DNA from: Podospora pseudoanserina
Lineage: Eukaryota > Ascomycota > Sordariomycetes > Sordariales > Podosporaceae
DNA: 64,000 bases
Assembly (NCBI RefSeq): GCF_035222485.1
Contig: NC_085921.1
Coordinates: 2,542,001-2,606,000, forward strand
Reading direction: 5' to 3'
Part shown: one piece after another, positions 43,710-53,600 of the stretch
Position numbering within the stretch: the first letter of the stretch is position 1
How the letters are laid out: the number at the start of each line of letters is the position of its first letter
Made by a program: the position numbers and the translations under genes
The notes under the pieces: model-generated
The model's database searches: none
What the model saw: only the letters and a program-made list of their open reading frames with translations
Told to the model about the DNA's origin: nothing

Positions 43710-45804
43710 TCAAATCCTCGTAATCTCCACCCTCGCCCTTTCAAAGATCTTGTGCGCCAACATCCCTCCCATCTGCTCTTGCTTCGCCAGATCAGGAGGG
43801 TAAACCGTCATCTTTGCATACGTCCCCGCTCCTCTCCTCTTGGAAAGATACCCCGGGTTGATAACCAGCACACTCTCAACAACCTATTCATCATCTGTCA
43901 GCACACTCCACCTTGTCAAAAAGTTCAGGGCTGACAACATAACATACCTTTGCAAAAGGCGGCAAACTACTCGGCACCACCAACACGTCCGGCCTCACAT
44001 TCACCATCTCCCCCAACTTCAAATACCCCACATCCAACACCGCCCCGGGCCCAACCCCATCCCCCCTCCCCGTCTTGGGCAGCTTCTTCCTATCCGTCGG
44101 CGGGAATAGCGGGAAGTAATGTCTCTGCTCAACCAGATACCTGCACGCCCGTTCCAACAACCTTGGCTCCTGCGGTCTCCCCCCAATCAACTCCTCGTGT
44201 CTGAGCTCAAAGAGGACGTCCTGGCTGCTAATACCAAGGACAATCTCGTTCATGCTCAGCGTCATGGGGTTGCCTATTACCTTTGCCACTTTTGGCAAAC
44301 CGAGTTCTTTGCGGGGGAAGGCGTCTTGAGGCCAGGACACGTGTTTATCTAGTACGTCACGCACCGAAGGGATGAGGAGGATGGTGATGCTCGGGTTGGC
44401 GGAAGCGAGGCGGTTGAGGGAGGGGGAGATGAGGTATTTGAACACGGTGGACATTGTTGCTGTGTCGGGGTCGATGGACGAGAGGTATTCTTCTGGGAGG
44501 TCAAAGTCTCCTGACGCAATGAGAGGGTGTTCCATGTCGATGAAGGGGCCGGTAAGAACGAGCGCGTCGACGTAGATGTCGGCTGCTTCGTTGCAGAGGG
44601 CTTTGAGGGGTTCGAAATCGAGGTTGTCGTCTGCTGTGTACGGGCCAGAGGCGAAGATTACGTTCAGAGGGGTGGGGTCGGAGTCGGAGTCCATTGCGTC
44701 TGGGCCGCCGCGGAGACGCTGGATATGAGCGCCGAGGGAGTCGGGGGTGGAGGCGGCGTTGGGGAGGAGGGGGAGATCGAGGATTTGGTGGACGGTGAAT
44801 TCGTGTCCGTTGCTGTTTACGCCTTTCAGAGCGACGATTTGGCCGGGGAAGAATTGGTATCCTCTGAGCCTGGAGACGTTGAGAGGGACGCGGAGACCGC
44901 CACCCATTCGGCGCGAGGTTTCGAGGAGTAGGGAAGCGGCGTTGAGTTTGCCTTCTGAGGAGTCGGAGGCGATCCGGCCAACGGCAACGATCTCGGACGT
45001 GCTTTGGCTGGCGGCGCTGCCAAAGGCGGACTCTTCGAGCTTGTGGTGTTGCATAACGAGGGAAACAAAGTCGTCTATCCGGTCGTCGAGGATTTCGGAG
45101 GACTCGGATACCTTCAGGGCAAGGGGTTTGTAGGCCAATTTCTTCTGGTCAGAGGCTGCGGTGAGCTTGATTCGGGATTCGCTGAAGGGGGCGATAGGGG
45201 GTTCAGGCGCTGGGAGCTGGTCGTTGAGGATCTCGACTGTCTCGCCGGCATTGGCTCGGTCGTTGAAGGATGATGGTCTATCACAGTCAGCTCCTGCGTA
45301 GTCCCGCACACATGTTGGAATTGAAGCTCACGGCATAACACCCGTAGCGTCGAGCTGGTCGGCCAACCTGACTGGCGAACTGGCTGGCTCAACCTTGACA
45401 CGGCTGACTGCTGGCGTCCTCTTTGGGGCAACCTTGGAGGCCCTTCCAGGGCCTGGTGTGGTGAGGCTATCCAACATTCCAAAAACATCGCCGCCGCTGA
45501 CTCTGGGGGCCCGTGGTGTTGATGAGATGCCCTTCTCGGTCTTGATCTTTACATGCGACCGACTGTTTCTTTCGAGGGTGTCATGCAAGTCTTGCTTGAA
45601 GTGTCGCAGTGTCTCGAGAGCTGTTTGTGCTGCGTCTATGTCCATCTTGATGCAATATGACTCCCATTTGAAGAACAGGTCCTCGACTGACAGCTGATGG
45701 AGGCGCATAATGGACCGCAGTTCGGCGACGACATCGGCTTCGAGCTCCTTGTTCCCTGAACCGAACTGCTCGTTCAGCTCTGCGACTATTTCTGTTTCCG
45801 ACAT
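43710..45804 (-). CDS. POL12: DNA polymerase alpha-primase subunit B
   Basis: Three exons (45332-45804, 43948-45277, 43710-43883) with good splice sites encode 658 aa. The N-terminal ~80 residues form the small helical domain of the B subunit. The middle has the OB-fold (LNVSRLRGYQFFPGQIVALKGVN). The C-terminal half is the inactive phosphoesterase fold of B subunits (VIFASGPYT, VDALVLTGPFID, LIPSVRD, SWPQDAFPRKELGLP, VLGISSQDVLFELRHEE), ending VLVINPGYLSKRRGAGTYAK. Pol12 tethers polymerase alpha and primase at origins and links them to telomere capping. Its promoter holds a paired MluI box. The coding strand turns from C-rich to G-rich near 44280. Confidence 0.95.
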
Positions 45805-45953
45805 GTTGTAATCTTTTCGACAGTTCCAATTCCGTGGATTCGATTTGTTATAATTTGGTGTCGGCGCTGTGCTGGCGACGTTGCTTGCTTTTGCTTACCT
45901 CGACCGAGGGCAGTTACTTGATCAATAATTATTTGGTTGGAGATGTCAAAGTG

Positions 45954-45972
45954 GGACGCGTTCGACGCGTCC
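45954..45972. promoter_or_regulatory. palindromic pair of MluI cell-cycle boxes upstream of POL12
   Basis: GGACGCGT TCG ACGCGTCC is a perfect inverted repeat of two ACGCGT boxes (45956-45961 and 45965-45970), about 155 bp before the POL12 start. ACGCGT is the site of the MBF (Mbp1-Swi6) complex that drives G1/S genes, POL12 among them in budding yeast. The motif is seen directly; its use here is inference. Confidence 0.65.
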
Positions 45973-46364
45973 AGGACCACTTAACGCGCTGAGGGGCATT
46001 CTAGGCCGCCTTAACTGGGCAGATTGAACAGGGGTTGCGCTGATCTCGGCGCTGAAAATTGCGACCCGCTGTTGGGTGCTCCCGAGCCAATGGCAGCGTT
46101 CAAATGGTGCCCGAGATGCAATTGAGACTGTTGGAACTGGGGTCTTGGGAGCGGTGGACATTGATTTCTGGCTGGGTTTCCCTATCAACCAACTGTTTCG
46201 TTGCCCTCTCTCTTGTTTCTTTTCCTTTGCTCTTCAGAACTTGCCTGGCTTTTCTTCTGCAGCTCCAGTTTTTGCAATCTCGTCTGTCTCTTTATAGACC
46301 TATCCTGCCAACTTTGCTGCCCATACGAGGCACACGGAGTAACGGCGTCTTGGTTGACCGATAG

Positions 46365-46433
46365 GTAATTGTTTGTTAAATTGAGGCCCCACCCCTTGCC
46401 AACTACTTATACCTCTTGCTAACCTCTTTTCAG
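46365..46433 (+). other. probable 5' UTR intron of the lipid transfer gene
   Basis: GTAATT donor, TTGCTAACCTC branch and TTTTCAG acceptor, 69 bp, ending 43 bp before the ATG at 46477. The pyrimidine tract and branch are textbook for this genome. Confidence 0.6.
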
Positions 46434-46476
46434 AGTCTTTGGGCATTCATCTCAACAACCCTTCTAAGACATCAAC

Positions 46477-47493
46477 ATGGCTGAGGTTCTCAAACTACCA
46501 TTGCCCTTTCCCATTGCTGGCAGCCAGCCCAAACCACGCCCTTCCTTGGACGCCGAGCAGCAAAAGAAGTATGACTGGCTTCTCGAGCGAGTGAAGGGCT
46601 GGACAGAGATCCCCTCCACTAGCAAGGCTGGCCCTCCCACCGATAGCGAGAAGTTCTGGCTGACTAAGGAATGCCTGCTTCGCTATCTGAGGGCTACCAA
46701 GTGGAATCAGCAGGAAGCCGAGAAGCGTCTGCTCAAGACCCTCACCTGGAGGAGAGAGTATGGAGTGGAGGACTTGACGGCCGACCATATTTCCCCCGAA
46801 AACGAGACCGGCAAGCAGATCCTCTTGGGCTACGACAAGGAAGGCCGTCCCTGCCACTACCTCAACCCAGGCCGTCAGAACACCGAGGCCTCCCCTCGTC
46901 AGGTCCAACATCTCGTCTTTATGGTGGAGCGCGTTATCGACATCATGCCACCCGGGCAAGAAACCTTGGCGCTCTTGATCAACTTCAAGCAGAGCAAATC
47001 CCGGTCCAACACATCACCTGGTATCGGTCTGGCACGCGAGGTCCTCGACATTCTTCAGAATCACTACCCCGAAAGATTGGGCAAGGCACTTATCATCAAC
47101 ATGCCCTGGGTAGTGACTGCCTTTTTCAAGCTCATCACACCGTTCATCGACCCTCACACACGCGAGAAGCTCGCGTTCAATGAAGACATGAGCAAGTACG
47201 TACCGACGGAGCAAATGTGGTCCGAGTTCAGCAGCGGCAAGCTCGCTTTCGAGTACGATCACAGTCAATACTGGCCAGCTCTGCAGGAACTTTGCAACAG
47301 AAGACGGGAGGCTAGGTGGCAACAGTGGGTTTCTGGTGGGAAGCAAATTGGCGAGTCGGAGGACTACCTGGCTGGTGCGACTGCGGCTGCAGTTGGCTCT
47401 GCGACAGAAAAGACTGCCACTGTACCTGCGGTTGAGGGCAAGACGGCCGAGATCACAGCATCGGAAGCTGCCCCGGCTGTGCCCGCAAACTAG
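46477..47493 (+). CDS. Sec14-like CRAL-TRIO protein (Pdr16/Pdr17 type)
   Basis: An intronless frame of 338 aa. A CRAL-TRIO N-terminal region (KECLLRYLRATKWNQQEAEKRL) is followed by the lipid-binding lobe with DKEGRPCHYLNPGRQNT, ALLINFKQSKS, VLDILQNHYPERLGKALIINMPW (the signature P-E-R-L helix) and FKLITPFIDPHTREKLAFNED. The order and the long PFIDPHTREK loop fit the Pdr16/Sfh3 branch, which binds phosphatidylinositol and sterol and influences azole tolerance. The Ala-rich tail is poorly conserved. Codon use is even, without the C-to-G switch of its neighbours. Likely cytosolic or lipid-droplet associated. Confidence 0.92.
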   Translation: MAEVLKLPLPFPIAGSQPKPRPSLDAEQQKKYDWLLERVKGWTEIPSTSKAGPPTDSEKFWLTKECLLRYLRATKWNQQEAEKRLLKTLTWRREYGVEDLTADHISPENETGKQILLGYDKEGRPCHYLNPGRQNTEASPRQVQHLVFMVERVIDIMPPGQETLALLINFKQSKSRSNTSPGIGLAREVLDILQNHYPERLGKALIINMPWVVTAFFKLITPFIDPHTREKLAFNEDMSKYVPTEQMWSEFSSGKLAFEYDHSQYWPALQELCNRRREARWQQWVSGGKQIGESEDYLAGATAAAVGSATEKTATVPAVEGKTAEITASEAAPAVPAN

Positions 47494-47997
47494 GTGCGCG
47501 GTGTCAGAGCACCTGTATAGCCCTTCTTGTGTCTTCCTGGAGCTGCAGTTTAATACCCTTACGTAGTCTAATGCTTCTTTTGGCCTTTCACATGTCTTGA
47601 TACCGGTGTCCAGCTCGGTGACTCTGAGCAAGGCGCCACATTCTTTGTTTGGTTGGCAACATTGGTCAGCTAAACGAGCCTGGGTAGCGGGCAGCGGGAG
47701 GATTACGCGGCTGGCAGCGCATGGCTTCGGAGACATACGACAGCACAATTGGTCTGCATGGTTTCCATCTGGTCAGTACTTTCGAAAAGATAAGACCAAA
47801 GACGACACTTTATTCACCTATATATCGGCAGTGTAGCCCGTCTCGGTGGTCGTTCATCAGCTTACCCTCAATGGCCAACACCAGCCTCTCATCGATTTAC
47901 GTACATTCTTCGACCACCAGCCGACGCTTGAAAGCCACAGCGGCCGGATTCGCTAATCAAACAAACACCCTTCAAATCCCAAAGCTCAGCCATCACA
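47494..47997. other. intergenic, promoter of the MDR reductase
   Basis: 3' UTR of the lipid transfer gene and promoter/leader of the next. No other feature was recognised. Confidence 0.4.
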
Positions 47998-49095
47998 ATG
48001 TCAACATCACCCCCAAAAACAACCGAAGCCTGGACTTACACCTCCCCCTCAACCCCCCGCACAGCCCTCACCCTCACCACCTCCCACCCTCTCACCTTCC
48101 CTCCCTCCAACTCATCAGAAGAAACCCTCCTCATCTCCGTCTCCCACGCAGCCCTCAACCCAGGCGACATAGTCAGCCTAACCGCCATGCCTTTCTTCCT
48201 GCACTCCACCCCCTCCGCCGTCCCAGCCTTTGACTTTTGCGGCACCGTCCTCCAGTCCCACAACCAGGCAAGATTCTCCCCGGGGGACAATGTAATCTGC
48301 TTCCCACCCCTCCCCCACATGCTCAAGACAGGAATCGGCGGTCTCCAGAAGATTGTCCCCATCCCGGCAAAATACTGCGTCAGACTCCCCCAAGGAAAGA
48401 ACCTCATCGACGGGGCGGGGTTGATGCTTGCCGGTTGCACCGCCTTGCTTCAAGTCCGTCAGGCGGGGGTAAAAAAGGGGGATAGAATCCTTGTTGTTGG
48501 GGCTAGCGGTGGGGTCGGGAGCGCGGCGGTGCAGATTGTTCGTGATGTTGTTGGGCTGGGGGGGTATATCGCTGGTGTTTGCTCTGGTCGGAATGAGGGG
48601 TTGGTTAGGTCGCTGGGGGCGGATGAGGTGGTGGATTATACGCTTCACAAGGACCTGCCTGGGTATTTAACAGAGAGGTTTGGTGGGGAGGGGAGGCGGT
48701 TTGATCATGTTATTGATGGGTATGGGAATCAGGAGTTGTATAAATCTTGTGCTGGGTTTTTGAAGGAGGGGGGGGTTTATGATGCGGCTAGTATACACTA
48801 CGCTTCGTATAGGTTGTGGGATTTGCTGGGGTCGGTGGTGACGATTGGGTTGAATATACTCTGGCCGAGGGCGCAGTGGTTGGGGGGGACGGGGAGGAGG
48901 TTCAAGATTTGTAGTTTGGGTGATCCGGGGTTGGAGATGATGGAGTTGTTGGCGGGGATGCTTGGGGATGGGAAGGTGAGGGTGGTGAGGGATAGTGTTT
49001 GGGGGTGGAGGGAGGTGAAGGAAGGGTTTGATGTGCTGATGGGGGGGCATGCGGCTGGGAAGGTGGTCATTAGGGTGGGAGAGGGGGAGGAGTGA
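47998..49095 (+). CDS. MDR-family oxidoreductase (quinone reductase-like)
   Basis: An intronless frame of 365 aa. The medium-chain reductase pattern is clear: HAALNPGDIV and FDFCGTV in the catalytic domain, LMLAGCTALLQVRQAG before the Rossmann fold, GASGGVGSAAVQI (NADPH-binding Gly motif), SLGADEVVDYTLHKDL and FDHVIDGYG. No zinc ligands are seen, so it belongs with quinone reductases/RTN4IP1-like enzymes rather than zinc alcohol dehydrogenases. The substrate is unknown. The sequence flips from C/A-rich to G/T-rich on the coding strand within about 60 bases near 48410-48475, with no sign of a frame change. Confidence 0.88.
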   Translation: MSTSPPKTTEAWTYTSPSTPRTALTLTTSHPLTFPPSNSSEETLLISVSHAALNPGDIVSLTAMPFFLHSTPSAVPAFDFCGTVLQSHNQARFSPGDNVICFPPLPHMLKTGIGGLQKIVPIPAKYCVRLPQGKNLIDGAGLMLAGCTALLQVRQAGVKKGDRILVVGASGGVGSAAVQIVRDVVGLGGYIAGVCSGRNEGLVRSLGADEVVDYTLHKDLPGYLTERFGGEGRRFDHVIDGYGNQELYKSCAGFLKEGGVYDAASIHYASYRLWDLLGSVVTIGLNILWPRAQWLGGTGRRFKICSLGDPGLEMMELLAGMLGDGKVRVVRDSVWGWREVKEGFDVLMGGHAAGKVVIRVGEGEE

Positions 49096-49713
49096 GTTGG
49101 GTGGTGGTGTAAGATGTATGTGAGTTTGTGTAGTGGAAATACTTGAAATACCCTGCTCTTGGAGGACATACCTAGATAATGGTGATGAACAAACCCTTCC
49201 CTCATTTTGACTGTGCAAAACTTGATGTCAGGTGAGACAGATGCAGTGCTCTGGGTCCTAGGATGTAGTTGCAAACCGTTCTGTAGGCCTCAGCGCATGC
49301 TGAGATATGCCCCTGATAGGTATCTACCTGGCTACATCGTAGACAAAATAATACCTACTTTAAATCAGTCAAACGTGTCACAGCCGTAAACCTACATCTC
49401 TTTAAAGGGAAATGGGTCTCTTGTATATATATCACAAGGTCTATTGACCATCTTTCGAGGCCTACTCACCATCCTAGGAGGCCTATTGGCTACCTAGGTA
49501 CCAATTAACAGATACCGGCATCGTGATTGGCCCCCTCACCCCTTTGCGAGGCTGCAAACGAGTCCATCAGTACCCGATGTCTCTTCACCAACACAACCTC
49601 TATTCTCATGTCACGACGCTTCTTTTTTCCAGAATTCTTCCATCCTCACCGCGTCCCTCCTCTTGAATAAAGTATTGAGACAGACTATCCTCAGCTACAC
49701 ACTACCCAGCATC
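49096..49713. other. intergenic
   Basis: No gene was seen. Around 49455-49500 there are repeated AGGCCTA and CCTAGG motifs. The right side is the promoter of the zinc-finger gene. Confidence 0.4.
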
Positions 49714-49941
49714 ATGAACACCATCCTGTGTGACTGCGGCAGGCGCGTAGCCAACTCCCAAGCCCTCAAACAACACAAACTCGACTCCCCAAGACACAAC
49801 ACAACTTCGTGCGAATGCGGTGCTCGCTTCGTCACACCCGAAGCCCGCGATCAACACCTCCGAGATTCCCCGCTACACACACAGAAAGACCATCCTCAAA
49901 GCACAACTCAGAGCCCACACAACAACAACAACAACAACAAT

Positions 49942-49976
<35 letters not shown>

Positions 49977-50319
49977 GACCTCTGTTCAGAGTACCCCAAA
50001 CATCCCAGCAGAAACCACCACAGTCCCTGCCGAGCCCAAACCTCTGACTGAAGCCAAGACTGAAAAGCCCAACTTCCAATGCTGCGGTAAAAAGTTCAAG
50101 ACCAAAAAAGACGTGCTCCAACACCAAGCAGACTCGCCAAACCATCACGGTGAAAGCCCAAAGAAAGCTCCAAGAAAGAGAAGAAGCGGCGATCGAGTCT
50201 GGGCCGCACCACAGACATCGAGCTACAGATTCCGGTTTCCAGAGTCAGACATGGAGTACGGTGCTTGCGACAAGGACTGCGGCTGGTGCGGGAACTGCAT
50301 GAGAGGCCTTGACATCTGA
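49714..50319 (+). CDS. degenerate C2H2-type zinc finger protein with poly-Asn tract
   Basis: An intronless frame of 201 aa from the ATG in CAGCATCATG. It has three related finger-like units with closely spaced cysteines: CDCGRRVANSQALKQHKL..H, CECGARFVTPEARDQHLRD..H and CCGKKFKTKKDVLQHQAD..H. Each has C-x-C or CC followed by a QH(K/L/Q) helix and a second His in an SPxH motif. The spacing is shorter than in classical C2H2 fingers, so zinc binding is likely but unproven. A run of about 18 Asn comes from an AAC repeat. The C-terminus has CDKDCGWCGNCM, perhaps a fourth metal site. Nucleic-acid binding is inferred only. Confidence 0.75.
49918..49976 (+). repeat. AAC trinucleotide microsatellite (poly-Asn coding)
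   Basis: An (AAC)n run with a single AAT interruption, in frame within the zinc-finger gene, coding for Asn throughout. Confidence 0.95.
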
Positions 50320-50674
50320 TAATAACAATGATGCTTATTCGGTTGCAAAGTGTGTGTGTACATGCGACACTACACCAGTTTTTGCCTCCCATCCCTGGGG
50401 CCCCTTAAATACAGCAATATGTCCTCCTTCTCTATACATCTCTGCCAAAAGAACAAAAGCTTGCGCTTCCAACATGCATCAAAATGGTGGTATAGAACGC
50501 CCAAAAACACCCAAATGTTTCCCTTGAGAATGCAGCACCACAAAAAAAAGAAAAGAAACGACCCAGTTGGGAATTTTCTAACCAACCACCCCCCCCCTCC
50601 TCACACCAACCAAACATTACTTTTCATACCCCATATATACACCCTCACCCCTCATCACTCATCATTTCCCCCTT
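50320..50674. other. convergent intergenic
   Basis: Between the ends of two converging genes. An A-run near 50544 and a C-run near 50589; no gene. Confidence 0.4.
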
Positions 50675-53600
50675 TCACTTCTTCACCCCCTGTTGCCGCT
50701 CCTGCTTACTCATAAACTCATCAATCGGATTCTCCCTCTCCTCCACCGGCGGCGTAAACTGCCTACTCAACCGGCTCATGCTCGCCCTCCCAAACTCCGC
50801 CGAAGCCATCTTCCTCACCCCCGGCGGCCTCTGCTGCCCATTACCCCCCCCTCCAACCAGGCGTCAACCCCCCAACACCACCACCACCGCTCTCCAACCC
50901 CGGCCCAGGCGAACTCGCGCTCGTCACAGTCTTCAAGCTCGCCACATCCCCAAACCCAGGCTTCCTCCCTTCCCTCTCATCATCCCCCTCCTCCGCGTTC
51001 CCCCAACCACAACCGTGCAACTCTCCCCTTCTCCAACCGATTAGCGTGCATCCCCAACACCTCCATCACACCCTCCATCGCCTCCATCTCCTGCGCCAGA
51101 TCCTGATCCGTCGGCCAAAATGTCCTCTTCACCGCCGCAACCCCCAGCTCAAAAACGCATAGCGCAGACAGAGCAAGAAAGTGAACAATCCACCAGTACC
51201 CCTCCTTTCCGTACCCCGTCAAGAAGTTATCACCGACAATGTAAGGACCGAGCGACGGCTTAAAGATAACCGCCAACAAGATGTTCCACAGCCACCACCC
51301 AAAGATGGAGAGAAACAACCCGACAAAGATTATTACGTTCCTGTTCCTCACTCGCAAAAAGAGCTTGAGGTTGATAAACACCACCGCCAGGGAGAAAGCC
51401 AGCGTGCCGACCGAGTAGAGGTCTGTCTCGACTGGGTAGGGCGCGAGAGTATAGAGGTAGTAAACGCAGTTGAAGATGATGACTGATTCCGTTATTCCCA
51501 ACACCATCCAGTACAGCCAGAGCTTGAAATTGAAACCCTGAGATTTCTGACCAAAGGAGTAGAGTTCTGGAACGGCCAACAGGGTTTCAGCCGAGAGGTC
51601 CGTTTCGAGAATGCCGGGGAGGATGACGCAGAGAGAGGTGAACAGTGTGTTGAAGACGGCGAGGGAGGTGGACTCGAAGATGGAGGTGCCGGTATAGCCG
51701 TTGTAGTGCTGGTATTGAGCCTGGATGAGGTAAAAGACGATTTCTTTCCAAAAGGTGGCCAAAATGTACTTTCCCGTGCGGGCGTAGCACCAGCGGCCGT
51801 GGACAAACAGCAGGCGTGACAAGAAGCGGAATTGGCCAATCGAGTAATCAGAGATGCGGGCGGCTTGGGTACCTTCGCGGCCGTTGATGCCGATGCCGAG
51901 ATGGGCGCATTGAAGCATGGCCACGTCATTGGCGCCGTCTCCGATGGCGAGGGTCACTGCTGAGGGAACTTGACGGCGAATGCATTTGACCAGATTAGCT
52001 TTCTGAGAGGGTGAGGCGCGGCAGCAGATGACCGAGTCTACGCGGGCAACAAGGTCGAAGAAGAGCAGACGAAGTTGGGGGTCGTCGTCGACTATGGTCA
52101 AGGTCTGTCCATCAATGACCACCACTGAATGAGGAGCCATGCCTCGACTGACATCAGTCAAAGTAGCATTAATACGGTCCTGCAGGTCGCCATGGCTGAC
52201 GTCGAGAATGTAAACCTCAGAGAAGGGCTTGCAAATTCTGGCCGAGTGGGCAATGTTGATGGCAGTCTCGCGCTTGTCACCAGTCAACATCCAGACTTTG
52301 ATGTTGGCTCGGCGGAGCTTGTCGATAGTCTCGGGGACACCCTGCTGGAGCTTGTCTTCAATCGCGGTCGCACCGGCCAGCTCGTAATCCTGCTCGATAA
52401 TCTCGGCGGCATTCTCGATTTGTTCCTGGCGATTGACAAGACTGGTGGTAGCCTCGAGATAGATCTCTTTCCACGCCTTGTACTCATCCTCTTCCAAGTA
52501 GCGGTAAGAGTACATCAGGGTCCGCAGGCCTTCGGTAGCAAAGTCATCAACATGCTGAAAGCACCGCTCAAAAACGGCACCCTCGTTCACAGCAAGTTGC
52601 TCGTCGACCATCCCATCCAAAGGATCAAACGCAGCTAACCGAGCAAGCTCCAAAGACCTGTTTCGCGCCATGGACTGGCGCGGAGTCTGATAGGCCTCTT
52701 CATTACCCGGCGCATCCAAGCCATCAGCTTCACGCCGAGCAAGCCAGTTGTCAAGACCTTCAGAAACCATCGACTTTCGCCAACTGCTCTTCCTGTCCAA
52801 GGCAAGCGATCTCCGCATGAGATCCATGCTGCGACGCTGTGCCGCTGCCGGGGTCTGCAAACTAGCACGTCGCTGAAAAGCCTTCTCTTGCTCGACACTC
52901 TTTCGCATGCTGGCCCTGCGCTCAACAGCAGTAGCAGTCTGCATAGCAAGAGTCCTCTGCTTCAGCCGAGGCAGGATCACACTGTCGGCACCCTTGGTAA
53001 AGACACAAATCCTGCCATCCGGCATGCGAAGAACAATCGACATGCGCTTCCGCTTGCTGCTGAACTCAATCACGTCCAGGATCTGGCAAGTCTCTTCAGT
53101 GTCCGCGCCAGTCCCGTGCTCCATTCTAACAGTGACAGATTCCGTGGTTCTTTTGACGACAATGTATCCAAGCTGTGCAGCAGCCCTCACCAAAGCCAAC
53201 TCGTCGGGAGACGCAGCCTGATAATCAATCTTGCCGTTCTCGTCCTCCTCGGGAAGACAAGTGTGGCAAAGAGCCAAACAAAGGATGAACTGCCGGGCCT
53301 GGCGGGAAAAGGGCGTGTTGGGCTTCTTCTGAATGTAGTCAATCATCTCGTCCGTCCTCAGCTCAGGCTGAGCATTTGTCGGGCGAACAGACGACTTCCA
53401 ACCAGAAAAGGAAGGCCGCTGGGACATGGAGGGTCGTCCAGATATGGAAGGGCGGCCGCCTTCAGGAGCAACATAGGACACGTCCATGTCGTGCAGCCAT
53501 GCTGTGCCCGCCACACTCATCTTGCGGAACTGCATCAGATTCTCAGTCAGAGTGCCCGTCTTGTCGGAAAAGACATAGCCCACACACCCCAGATCTTCCA

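Larger units (their letters stand above)
45805..46476. other. divergent promoter POL12 / lipid transfer gene
   Basis: 672 bp between the start codons. It holds the paired MluI boxes at 45954-45972 and, on the right, a 5' UTR intron (46365-46433) of the lipid transfer gene. Confidence 0.6.
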
